NCBI GenBank assembly: GCA_033764335.1
Contig: JANRJC010000017.1
Location: 1-64,000, forward strand
Reading direction: 5' to 3'
Length of the DNA: 64,000 nt
Origin: JAGQVA01 sp033764335
GTDB lineage: Bacteria; Bacteroidota; Bacteroidia; J057
The stretch's first letter is position 1. Each line of letters opens with the position of its first letter. Shown in pieces: positions 17,597-26,174 of this stretch. Under the pieces are notes generated by a model. The model worked only from the letters and a program-made list of their open reading frames with translations, was not told the DNA's origin and did not search any database. A program made the position numbers and the translations under genes.

Positions 17597-19882
17597 TTAT
17601 TCTCGTTTTACAAGTTTAAGGGTTTGGTCATTTTCCCCTGACTTTACCCTACAGAAATAGATTCCCTTATCCAATATTGAGAGATCAAGGGTGATTTCGT
17701 TTTTGCCGGAATAGAGCATCTTCGAGGTAAGGGTTTTTACTTCCCGCCCCAGCACATCAACCACGCTTAGTTCTATCGCTTTTGTTTCTGAGGCGGTAAT
17801 CTCCAGTGTGATTATCGAAGAGAAAGGATTGGGATAGGCTTTTATATCCAGATTTGGGGGATAAATTGTGGGGGATATTCCGGTTGTGTTGGTGGTTTGC
17901 AGACTATAATCCATACAGTCAAAGCCACTGACACCGCCTTTTCGGTAAACCGTTACTCCTTTTGTAAAAGTATTAATCCATAAATTTCCCCGTGTATCCA
18001 GTTCCATATCGTCTATTTGTTCACTGGGCAAATCGGAGTTTGAAATATTGAAAGTTTTCCACGATACACCGTCAAAGATGGATATTCCCCCGTAAAAAAA
18101 GCCCTGAGCGTGGTAGGAACTTACAAAAACCGAATCGTTTTTATTAATAATAATCGAGGAAACGTGGTTGTCGGTAATTGTGGAATTGGATGCCGTCCAG
18201 TTTGTCCAATTGGTGCCATCGTATTTCCAGACACCTTCATCCGTAGCAAGCCACATATTGTTTTGGGAATCAAATGCAATGTCATTGGCGACGGAAATAT
18301 TGGCTCCGATTGCAGGCAGGTTGACAGAATCCCATACGCCATTATTGTAAATGGACAGTTGCTGAAATCCTGCGAAATAAACCTTCCCGCTAGAATCTCT
18401 CCCAAATCCATACGAATAATACTGCAACGGGCTATTGGTGAGATCCCAGGTTTTCCATGTACCTGTACTGTTGTTGTACATGTGGGTTCCGTAGTCTGAA
18501 TAGAAAAAAACATTCCCAAAGCCATCGGCGATACTGGCGTCTATCCAACTAATGGGAGAATTGGAAAGGTCATACGTCTCCCAAGCCGCATAATTCTGAT
18601 AATCCCCCCCGGGTATTTTGACTACCGTTCCATTGGTAGAATGGTAAGCAATCCAAATATTGCCCTCACTGTCTTCACAGGTACTGGCGCCTACCGTGGA
18701 CAAACTCTGAGGAGAGGGATATAAACCCTGGTTCCAGGGGCCATAACTTTGCCATTTCGGGCAATCGAAAACCTGGAAACCGCCATTTCCATTGGCCGCC
18801 CATAAACGATCGTGCGAATCAACAAAAATGTCGTAGTTGTTGTGTTCGGCCAATCCGGTACTATATCGCATATAATCTCTCCATTGCCCATTCTCCAATT
18901 TACTCAGCGTAGAAATCCCTGAAACCCAATAATTGTCGTCCTTATCAATAAAAACATCGGTAATTATATCCCCGCCAAAATAGGTTGTCCAACTATTACC
19001 GTCATAAATAATGACCGCATAAGATCCGCCTCCCTCCGCCATAATGATTTTATCGTCTTTAATATCAATGTTACTGAGCAAATAATTATTCATCGCCGGA
19101 GTATTGGTATGATTGATATAAGACCAGGTTGTGCCATCAAACACATTTAGCTGCATATAAAATCCGTTTAAATCCGTCAACGCATATAACCGGTCGGCGG
19201 AATCAAGCGCAATGTCATAAACCTGCGGCCCGTAAAGCCCGGAATTTTGCCAGTTATAATCCGTAAAATTCACTCCGTCAAATTTTGTAACACTATACAG
19301 GCTGTGGATCCATTTATTGTTTTGGGAATCTATCAGGATATTGTAACAGGTATAGTTGGGAAGGGCTGAATTTTGGGGGGTATAAATCGCCCAGTTGCTT
19401 CCATCAAACCGGGCAATTCCGCCAATGTTATAATTTACTTCCTGAAAAGTGATCCAGACATTATTTTGACTGTCAAGGGTAATGCTCCGGATATGGTGCG
19501 AAGGCAAAGGCGTATTGGTAGTATCATAGGTAACCCAGTTTATACCGTCGTATTTACAAAGTCCGGCCTCGGTCGCCACCCATAAATCATCCTTATTGTC
19601 AACCTCCGCCGCATAAATAAATTGCCCGGGAAGAAATCCTTCAAAATTGCTCCAGCAGGTAAAAATTGTATCCCGGTGATTAAACCTTACGACACTTCCT
19701 TCTCCCTGAATCGCACTTCTTCCGCTGGTCCAGATATTGCCAAAGCGGTCTTCGGAAATGAAATTATGCTCTTCTGCACCCACACCGGTATTCGACGGGC
19801 GAAAATATTTCCACTCGGCGGATTGAGCGAAAGTATCTGAATACAGAAGAAATACAACTAAAGCAGTAAATAGATTTTTCAT
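17597..19882 (-). CDS. T9SS-secreted two-component-regulator-propeller protein
   Basis: A 761-residue extracellular protein: signal peptide (1-19, DTFAQ), a series of about 14 propeller-type repeats built around D..GN.W..T..G...YDG..W..Y (for example LWVATEAGLCKYDGINWVTY), and a C-terminal type A T9SS domain (about 690-761, YPNPFSSIITLEI ... KLVKRE). The repeats resemble the sensor propellers of hybrid two-component systems, but no membrane or kinase domain follows, so this is a free or surface-attached propeller. Ligand and role are unknown. It is monocistronic as far as can be seen. Confidence 0.82.
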   Translation of the reverse strand: MKNLFTALVVFLLYSDTFAQSAEWKYFRPSNTGVGAEEHNFISEDRFGNIWTSGRSAIQGEGSVVRFNHRDTIFTCWSNFEGFLPGQFIYAAEVDNKDDLWVATEAGLCKYDGINWVTYDTTNTPLPSHHIRSITLDSQNNVWITFQEVNYNIGGIARFDGSNWAIYTPQNSALPNYTCYNILIDSQNNKWIHSLYSVTKFDGVNFTDYNWQNSGLYGPQVYDIALDSADRLYALTDLNGFYMQLNVFDGTTWSYINHTNTPAMNNYLLSNIDIKDDKIIMAEGGGSYAVIIYDGNSWTTYFGGDIITDVFIDKDDNYWVSGISTLSKLENGQWRDYMRYSTGLAEHNNYDIFVDSHDRLWAANGNGGFQVFDCPKWQSYGPWNQGLYPSPQSLSTVGASTCEDSEGNIWIAYHSTNGTVVKIPGGDYQNYAAWETYDLSNSPISWIDASIADGFGNVFFYSDYGTHMYNNSTGTWKTWDLTNSPLQYYSYGFGRDSSGKVYFAGFQQLSIYNNGVWDSVNLPAIGANISVANDIAFDSQNNMWLATDEGVWKYDGTNWTNWTASNSTITDNHVSSIIINKNDSVFVSSYHAQGFFYGGISIFDGVSWKTFNISNSDLPSEQIDDMELDTRGNLWINTFTKGVTVYRKGGVSGFDCMDYSLQTTNTTGISPTIYPPNLDIKAYPNPFSSIITLEITASETKAIELSVVDVLGREVKTLTSKMLYSGKNEITLDLSILDKGIYFCRVKSGENDQTLKLVKRE

Positions 19883-20000
19883 TGTTTAAAGGCTTAGGTT
19901 TTTCACCTCACAAACTTGTAAAGACAAAAACAATGAATAAATTATTTGCTGCTGAAACGGGAAAAATACAATTAGAAACCGAATTATACCGGTGTATTCA

Positions 20001-20779
20001 CTATTTTTTGAGTCGGCTTTTCAATTCTTCAATCTGGCGAAGCAAGTCTTCATTTCGCGCTTTTTCATCTTTTAACTCTTGTTCTTTTGCCTGAGCTTTC
20101 TGCTTTTCCTTTTCGGCTTTCTGCTTTTCCTTTTCGGCTTTCTGCTTTTCTTTTTCGGCTTTCTGCTTTTCTTTTTCGGCTTTCTGCTTTTCTTTTTCGG
20201 CTTTCTGCTTTTCCTTTTCGGCTTTCTGCTTTTCTTTTTCGATCTCTTGCTCTTTTTCTGCAATGATCTGATCTTTTTTCCGCATCTCCCGCTCAAATAT
20301 CCGCTCAATCTCATCCTCCACGTCCATCTTTTCCCGAATCTCCTCATTGGCAATGGCACGCCCCAGCCGATCCACCATTTTCCGAACCAGCGTATCTTGC
20401 ACTTCTCCCGTATAGTTTAACTGATGCGGGTCCTCGGTTTTGTATTCCGGGCTGAATACCTGCAATACCCGCTCCAGCCGCGTGCGGGCTTGACCCGAGA
20501 GCCTCCGCAACTGAATGAGATACGAATCATGCGTCAGCAGTTCCACAAAGTCTTCTCGTACTTCGATCACTTCTTGGGTGATCACGTCGCGATATTCGCG
20601 GTTAATTTTCACCACGGCACGGCTGCTCCCCGGCGACTCTACTGCCATCTCCTGATGCTTTAGTTCCAATTGATCTATCTCTCCTCCCCCAAAATGGTCG
20701 AAAGCAACTCCCGTGCGATCTCCAAATCGTCCAGCAGGTACTTAAACACTACGTCGTATATCGGGTTGGCTATGATCAT
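20001..20779 (-). pseudogene. Degenerate Rpn-family (PD-(D/E)XK) nuclease gene, core deleted and frameshifted
   Basis: An ATG at 20779 opens MIIANPIYDVVFKYLLDDLE...LLSTILGEER and stops at 20675-20677. The following frame (from about 20690) continues GGEIDQLELKHQEMAVESPG, then jumps to VKINREYRDVITQEVI...LTHDSYLIQ, then MDVEDEIERIFEREMRKKDQ and a KQKAEKE coiled coil ending QIEELKSRLKK. Both ends match Rpn/PDDEXK_2 proteins, but the central part that should carry the Asp...Glu-x-Gln-Lys nuclease motif and the RFRxYLG region is missing, as if about 100 codons were deleted near 20620-20632. The first break could be a 2-nt insertion in GAGGAGAGATAG. No active nuclease can be made. The two Rpn genes at 31-32.7 kb keep their core. 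Confidence 0.7.
20100..20246. repeat. 21-bp tandem repeats encoding KQKAEKE heptads
   Basis: Seven contiguous 21-bp units (six nearly identical, differing only at one C/T position, plus a diverged last one) lie inside the Rpn remnant. On the minus strand each encodes one coiled-coil heptad (EKEKQKA). Near-identity of the units points to recent slippage or unequal exchange. Confidence 0.9.
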
Positions 20780-20801
20780 CGCTCTTTTTTTTCTTTCTTT
20801 A

Positions 20802-20809
20802 CAAATATA
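20802..20809 (-). promoter_or_regulatory. -7 box upstream of the Rpn remnant
   Basis: TATATTTG on the minus strand matches TAnnTTTG exactly and ends 23 nt before the ATG at 20779. The two intact Rpn genes have a similar box at nearly the same distance. Confidence 0.45.
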
Positions 20810-20873
20810 CGATTTTTTCTTTTGTTTAACTTCGAATCAAAAAGCTGGAGCCACTCAGTGGGAGTGAGTTGCC

Positions 20874-22814
20874 TTATTCGGTAGGAAACCAAACCTGCAT
20901 GCCGTTTATTCCCCGGTTTGACCATAGATAATAAGGAATCAAGGTCAGTGATTGTTCCGAAATCTTTCCTTCGAGCACATTGACTTTGTTTGAAAGAAGG
21001 GCTGTTTCTTTTACCGTCCATGAATCGTTATCTGTAATCCGGACCGCCGACAGTTCCGGATTGTCAATCGCCTCTCCACAATATACGATAGGCCCGTATT
21101 CAAAAGCGACTTTGCCCGCATTCTCATTAACACTTCCGTTTGCCTTAACTTTTCGAACAACCATAGGAAAAATCAGTTCAATTTTATCGCCTTTATCCCA
21201 TTCTCTGCTAATTTCAATATAACCCTGGGTTATTTTTATTGGCACAGTTGCCCCATTCACGGAAAGCTGAATACGCTCATCCCCTCTGCTCGTATAGGCA
21301 TACAATTCACCCGGAATCACCTGATTGTTTGCCCAGCCTGGCAATCTCATTTTTAGCGTAAAGGCTGATTTTTTCGAAGGATTCAGCGATATTGTCACAT
21401 TGCCCTTCCAGGGGTAGTCTGTTTGTTGAATGACTTCAACGGGTTGATTGCCTATATTGACTTTTGCCTGACTGGAAATATACAAATTGACATACAGTTC
21501 TTCTTCTTTTGTGGCATAAACCAAACCCGGAAGGGAAGGAATAAAACGGATCATGTTGGTGGGACAACACGAACAATCAAACCAGGAAGAACGTGTACAT
21601 GCCCCCTGATTGAAAGTGTATTTACCATCGGATTCCAAAGGGTTGGGATAAAAGAATTTTTTTCCATCCACCGAAATCCCGGCAATCAATCCGTTGTAGA
21701 GTGTCCGTTCGATTACATCATAATATTTTGATTCTCCGGTTAGCAGAAACAACCGCTGGTTCCAGTAAACGCTGCCAATTGCCGCACAGGTTTCATTGTA
21801 AGCCGTAAGGTTGGGCAATTCGTAGTTTCCGCCAAATGCTTCGCCCTCGTGTTTGGCTCCAAGTCCTCCGGTAAGGTATGTTTTGGTTTGGGTCGTATTG
21901 CTCCAGATATTATCTACCGCTGCGCGATAATCAGAATCCTGATATAAAGCCGCAATATCGGTCATGGCTGCATACATATACATTGCCCGAACGGCATGTC
22001 CGACGGCTTCCTTTTGTTTTGTTACCGGCAGATGGTCCTGGCTGTAGTCGCCAAATAAGGAATGGGAAGTCGAGTCGCCCCTTATATCCAGAAAAAACTT
22101 CGCAAGATCGAGGTATTTTTTGTTTTGGGTAATCCGGTACAACTTGATGAGTCCGGTTTCAACGATCTGGTGGCCGGGCGGAATGTGGAGTTTGTCGGGG
22201 CCAAAATTATCCACCAAAAGGTCTGCATTTTTTAAAGCGATATCCAAAAAATTCCGCTTCCCGGTTGCCAGAAAATGGGTGGCTGCTGCTTCAAATAAAT
22301 GCCCGCTGTTGTATAATTCGTGGCTGGAAATCTCCTGTTCCCAGCGTTTTTCGGCGGGTTTCACCCAGGAAGCGGGCGGGTTCATTCTATCAATGGTAAA
22401 CCAAGTGGTCAGATAACCGTCAGGTTCCTGTCCGACTTTTATGATCTCAATAATTGAATCCAGGTAAACCTCCAGCGCGGGATTGGGTTTGCTGATCAGC
22501 GTATTGGAAGCACCTTCGATGATTTTATATACATCGGTATCATCAAAGGGCATTTTCCCCCGTGTTTTCCCTTCTTTTTTCCCCCCGGCAATCAGGAAAT
22601 TATCCATCCGGCCTTCTTCCTCACACTTTTCAAAGGCATAATGAATCGTAGAATCCTGAATGATGCTGATTTTGGGAAGCCAGAAATCATCGTTTATCGC
22701 GACATTTTTAATATCAACCGCAGAAAGAGGGTAGTCATGCGGTTTTTCCGCTGACTCAGGGTTTCCACATCCCCCAATTGCCATTAGCAGAAAAATGTAA
22801 ATATATTTTTTCAT
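20874..22814 (-). CDS. GH127-family beta-L-arabinofuranosidase-like lipoprotein
   Basis: A 646-residue glycoside hydrolase of the DUF1680/GH127 type. A lipobox (GGC, Cys16) suggests attachment to a membrane. The alpha/alpha-barrel carries the family's active-site cluster: E341 and C343 in YNETCAAIGS, and the C416-C417 pair in CSCCPTN. In the characterised enzyme of Bifidobacterium these positions are the Zn ligands and the nucleophilic Cys, and numbering is almost the same. Other family segments are VYKIIEGASNTL, LTGGLGAKHEGEAFGG and the C-terminal beta domains (MRLPGWAN, FEYGPIVYCGE). It probably trims L-arabinofuranose or related residues from plant or algal glycans. It stands alone, with no SusC/D pair beside it, so it is not part of a recognisable polysaccharide locus here. 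Confidence 0.88.
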   Translation of the reverse strand: MKKYIYIFLLMAIGGCGNPESAEKPHDYPLSAVDIKNVAINDDFWLPKISIIQDSTIHYAFEKCEEEGRMDNFLIAGGKKEGKTRGKMPFDDTDVYKIIEGASNTLISKPNPALEVYLDSIIEIIKVGQEPDGYLTTWFTIDRMNPPASWVKPAEKRWEQEISSHELYNSGHLFEAAATHFLATGKRNFLDIALKNADLLVDNFGPDKLHIPPGHQIVETGLIKLYRITQNKKYLDLAKFFLDIRGDSTSHSLFGDYSQDHLPVTKQKEAVGHAVRAMYMYAAMTDIAALYQDSDYRAAVDNIWSNTTQTKTYLTGGLGAKHEGEAFGGNYELPNLTAYNETCAAIGSVYWNQRLFLLTGESKYYDVIERTLYNGLIAGISVDGKKFFYPNPLESDGKYTFNQGACTRSSWFDCSCCPTNMIRFIPSLPGLVYATKEEELYVNLYISSQAKVNIGNQPVEVIQQTDYPWKGNVTISLNPSKKSAFTLKMRLPGWANNQVIPGELYAYTSRGDERIQLSVNGATVPIKITQGYIEISREWDKGDKIELIFPMVVRKVKANGSVNENAGKVAFEYGPIVYCGEAIDNPELSAVRITDNDSWTVKETALLSNKVNVLEGKISEQSLTLIPYYLWSNRGINGMQVWFPTE

Positions 22815-22874
22815 CTTTTCAGTTTAGAGAATCGCACAATATACGGAAACTACCTTGTGCCATATGCCGATTTT

Positions 22875-22991
22875 CTATAACTTTCTAATCCTAATTTTAT
22901 TGGGTTGGATAACGGTGAATGCCCCGTTTAGCTCATCTTTAAATTCTTCGATTACCTTGGGCACAACTACACCCTTTCGCCCTTCAATGAA
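22875..22991 (-). pseudogene. C-terminal fragment of a DUF5615-like toxin
   Basis: Directly after (and overlapping the end of) the DUF433 gene, a minus-strand frame without its own start reads VVVPKVIEEFKDELNGAFTVIQPNKIRIRKL, then stop. The ending FTVIxPxxIRIR is what I recall for PIN-like DUF5615 proteins, the usual toxin partner encoded just downstream of DUF433 antitoxins. Only about 30 codons of the expected 110-120 remain, and the catalytic Asp-rich N-terminus is gone. This is a family assignment from memory on a short fragment. Confidence 0.45.
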
Positions 22992-23185
22992 TCTGCCGCA
23001 AAAATTAGTGCTGCCCGAATATCGTCTCTTTTTAGATTAGGGTGAGCAGAAAGCAAGTCCTCCAACATCTTTCCGGCTCCCAGTTCTTCTAATATTAGTT
23101 CTACGGTAATTCGGGTTCCTTTTATCGTGGGTTTCCCAAACATGATCCGTGAGTTGATCAAAATGTGTTCCATGTAGTTTTTCAT
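22967..23185 (-). CDS. DUF433-family antitoxin-like protein
   Basis: A 72-residue protein (ATG at 23185; a GTG two codons upstream is possible). It has the DUF433 pattern: I.I...IMFGKPTIKGTRITVELILEEL, then a helical LLSAHPNLKRDDIRAALIFAADSL. These small proteins contain a helix-turn-helix-like fold and usually serve as the antitoxin upstream of a PIN-like DUF5615 toxin, repressing their own operon. Here the toxin position holds only a tail remnant, so the antitoxin is orphaned. It lies just outside the restriction island. Confidence 0.8.
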   Translation of the reverse strand: MKNYMEHILINSRIMFGKPTIKGTRITVELILEELGAGKMLEDLLSAHPNLKRDDIRAALIFAADSLKGERV

Positions 23186-23286
23186 ATACACTCTTTTTTA
23201 TGCATCACAAACGCTAATTTAACTAAAATAGTTGTAATCACATCCACCCTATCGTGCTTTGTGTCGCTGGCAAAGCGCCCCTATTC

Positions 23287-26172
23287 TTATCCCCTCACCA
23301 CTCCACTAATAAACGTCTCTACGAAGTCTATGATCTTGCCGGTGATGCGCTCCGCGGTGCTGGAGCGGGTTTTCAACGCGGGTCTCTTGTTGAGCAGGTG
23401 AATGATGTCGTCGTGCAGGGGTTTTTTTTCGGTAAATAGGTATTTTTCAATGGCGGCTTCGAGTTTTTCGGGGTCTAAATCTTCTTCTTCGCTCATTTGT
23501 GCCAATGCCTGTTTCTGCGCCTCGTTCCAATATATTTCGAAGGCCTCGGGTATGTCCCCCGAATCCGCGATCTTCGGCAGGTTCTCCCGGATAAATTTTT
23601 CGATCAACTCGCGTTTGCTCCGCAATTGTACCTCGCCGGAAAGGATTTCGATCAGCTTTTTCTCCTGTTTTTCTTTCTCTTCGGGTGCAGCATCTTTGAG
23701 TTTTGCCAAAAGTTTTAAGATATAGGAGACGTTGATTTCGTCGCGGTGGATTAACTCCAACTCAAAGTCTATGTCTTCCAGTATGGATATTTTTTCTTTC
23801 TGTTTGTGCCTTTTCGTTTTGTCGTATAAATCCAGGTACTTGCTTTTGTAGTCTTCAAATGCCTGCTCCCCCATGCTCAAATCTTCGTCGTTATATTCGC
23901 TGAAGGTGCTCAACACGTTTTTGAGCCGCATCAGTTCGCGAAATGCCTGAACAAATTCTAACTCGGCTTCCTCGTCGGGCAATTCATTCACGCTGTTGAC
24001 CGTAGGAGTAATTTGCAACAGCCGGATATATGCCTGGTTGAATTTTTCCACGTAGTCTTCATAGGGCTGCATGATGATTTCGTCCTTCGCCGCGATATTG
24101 GAAAAAAGGGTGATCGCCTCGTCGGTAGCGGGTTTCAGGTTGCGAAAACAAACAATGTTTCCCTGGCTTTTGACTTCGTTCAGGATGCGGTTGGTGCGCG
24201 AATATGCTTGAAGCAGTCCGTGGTACCGCAGGTTTTTGTCCACGTACAGGGTGTTGAGAAATTTGCTGTCAAATCCGGTCAAAAACATATTCACCACCAG
24301 CAACAGGTCTATTTTTCGCTCTTTTACTTTTTTGGATACGTCTTCGTAATATTTGTAAAATGCCTGGCTCTCTTTGTTGTTGTGGTTGGTGCCAAATTGC
24401 CGGTTGAATTGCTGAATAAAGTTTTCCAGTTCGTCGCGGCTGTGTTGGTGTCGCTCGCTGTAAACCAGTCGGGGGTCGGCGGCGGCTCTTGCCCGGTATT
24501 CATCCTCCCGGCTCTCAAACCATTCTTCTTCTTCCATATAGCCCACCGTGTCTTTGTCCTCTTCATTGCTTTGGTAGGAAAATATGGTCGCCAGCCGCAG
24601 GTCGTGTTGTCCTTCTTCTTTTTTCTGTAAAAAGAGTTTGTAGTATTCGATCAATATCGCCACACTGGAAACGCAAAATATGGCCGTAAACTCGCGATTA
24701 TGGGTTTTTCGGTTGTGGTGGGCGATGATATAGTCCACAATATTGTTTAGCCGCTGCGGCGCGTTCATGACTTCGGCTTCGTCAATGGCCTCTACGTTGA
24801 GGTCCAGTATATGGTCTTTCTTTTTGAAGGTGCGGATGTATTCGACGGAAAATTTCAACACGTTTTCATCTCTTATGGCGTCGGTGATTACGTATTTGTG
24901 CAGGTATTTGCCAAAGAGCATGCCGGTGGTCCGGCGTCCGTATTCGTTGGTCCCGGCGTTTTCTTCGAATATGGGTGTGCCGGTAAAACCAAACATCTGG
25001 CAGTTTTCAAAAAATTTTTTGATGGTTTCATGGGTTTTGCCAAACTGGCTCCGATGGCATTCGTCAAAGATGAATACCACTCGTTTGTCCCGCAATGTTT
25101 CCAGCCGGCTCAGGTATTGTTTTTTGCTGATGGCGGCGTTGAGTTTCTGAATGGTCGTGACGATGAGCCTGGGGTCTCCGGTAAGCTGTTTGACAAGGGT
25201 CTGGGTATTGCTGGTTCCGTCTATGCTGCCCTCGCTGAAGCTGTTAAATTCCCGGATGGTCTGGTAATCCAGGTCTTTCCGATCCACGACAAATACAACT
25301 TTATACACCTGCGAAAGCCCCGTGAGAATCTGCGCGGTTTTGAAGGAGGTTAAGGTTTTGCCCGATCCGGTGGTATGCCAGATATAGCCGTATTTGGGGG
25401 TGGTTTTTACCTGCTCGACAATGGCCTCGGTGGCGTAAAACTGATAGGGACGCAAGACCATCAGCGTTTTTTCGCTGGTTTTGAGCACCACGTATTGGGT
25501 GATCATTTTGGAGATATGGCAAGGCTCCAGAAATACATCGGCAAAGGTCGAAAGCTGAGTGATGAGGTGGTTTTTTTCGTCGGCCCAATAAAAGGTTTGT
25601 TTGAAGGAACGGGCACTAATCGGATTGTTGACGTAATATTTGGTATTGACGCCGTTGCTGATGACAAATATCTGGATAAACTGAAACAGCCCATGTCCCG
25701 CCCAATAGGAATGTCTTTCGTAGCGGTTGGTCTGGTTAAATGCCTCTTTGAGTTCCAGCCCGCGGCGTTTGAGTTCGATCTGCACGAGGGGCAGGCCGTT
25801 GATCAGCAGGGTGACATCGTAGCGGTTTTTGTAGCGGCCTTCGATGGTCACCTGCTGGGTGACCTGAAACCGATTCTGACACCAGTGAATCAGGTTGAGG
25901 AGTTCGAGACTTTTATTTTCGCCCTGTGCATCGGTGTAGGGCACACGCTCCCGCAGGATTTTGGCCCTTTCAAAGATATTTCCTTTATCAATAAACCGCA
26001 GGATTTGGGCAAATTCGCCTTCCGTCAACGTTACCTTATTGTGTTTTTCCAACTGCGCCTTCAGGTTGGCGAGCAAGTCGCCCTCGTCGCGGATAGCAAC
26101 CTTTTCGTATCCCAATTGTTGCAATTGAAACACCAGGTTATTTTCCAATATTTGTTCCGGCTGCGTGGTCAT
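23287..26172 (-). CDS. hsdR: Type I restriction enzyme, motor/nuclease subunit HsdR
   Basis: A 961-residue subunit (ATG at 26172, TTG two codons earlier). The N-terminal nuclease domain contains RYDVTLLINGLPLVQIELKRRG (Asp...Glu-x-Lys, about 125-145). The SF2 translocase has Walker A HTTGSGKTLTSF (about 258-270), DECHRSQFG (about 366), GFTGTPIF and the later VNMFLTGFDSKFLNTLYVDK. The C-terminal region is helical and binds the methylase complex. It pumps DNA and cuts when two complexes collide. It is the last gene of the operon, starting 2 nt after the REP-type transposase stop. Length and motifs are complete, so it should be functional. Confidence 0.95.
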   Translation of the reverse strand: MTTQPEQILENNLVFQLQQLGYEKVAIRDEGDLLANLKAQLEKHNKVTLTEGEFAQILRFIDKGNIFERAKILRERVPYTDAQGENKSLELLNLIHWCQNRFQVTQQVTIEGRYKNRYDVTLLINGLPLVQIELKRRGLELKEAFNQTNRYERHSYWAGHGLFQFIQIFVISNGVNTKYYVNNPISARSFKQTFYWADEKNHLITQLSTFADVFLEPCHISKMITQYVVLKTSEKTLMVLRPYQFYATEAIVEQVKTTPKYGYIWHTTGSGKTLTSFKTAQILTGLSQVYKVVFVVDRKDLDYQTIREFNSFSEGSIDGTSNTQTLVKQLTGDPRLIVTTIQKLNAAISKKQYLSRLETLRDKRVVFIFDECHRSQFGKTHETIKKFFENCQMFGFTGTPIFEENAGTNEYGRRTTGMLFGKYLHKYVITDAIRDENVLKFSVEYIRTFKKKDHILDLNVEAIDEAEVMNAPQRLNNIVDYIIAHHNRKTHNREFTAIFCVSSVAILIEYYKLFLQKKEEGQHDLRLATIFSYQSNEEDKDTVGYMEEEEWFESREDEYRARAAADPRLVYSERHQHSRDELENFIQQFNRQFGTNHNNKESQAFYKYYEDVSKKVKERKIDLLLVVNMFLTGFDSKFLNTLYVDKNLRYHGLLQAYSRTNRILNEVKSQGNIVCFRNLKPATDEAITLFSNIAAKDEIIMQPYEDYVEKFNQAYIRLLQITPTVNSVNELPDEEAELEFVQAFRELMRLKNVLSTFSEYNDEDLSMGEQAFEDYKSKYLDLYDKTKRHKQKEKISILEDIDFELELIHRDEINVSYILKLLAKLKDAAPEEKEKQEKKLIEILSGEVQLRSKRELIEKFIRENLPKIADSGDIPEAFEIYWNEAQKQALAQMSEEEDLDPEKLEAAIEKYLFTEKKPLHDDIIHLLNKRPALKTRSSTAERITGKIIDFVETFISGVVRG

Positions 26173-26174
26173 TT

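Noticed and set aside
20100..20246. Possible CRISPR array
   Set aside because: Units are contiguous 21-bp coding repeats without spacers and keep the reading frame of a coiled coil.
20675..20695. Programmed -1 frameshift site (T TTG GGG)
   Set aside because: Not called as a feature: the downstream nuclease core is deleted anyway and no stimulatory structure was identified, so decay explains it better.
23305..23330. Half-match (ACGTCTCTAC) to the REP-like palindrome
   Set aside because: It is in the hsdR coding region without a second arm; a chance match.
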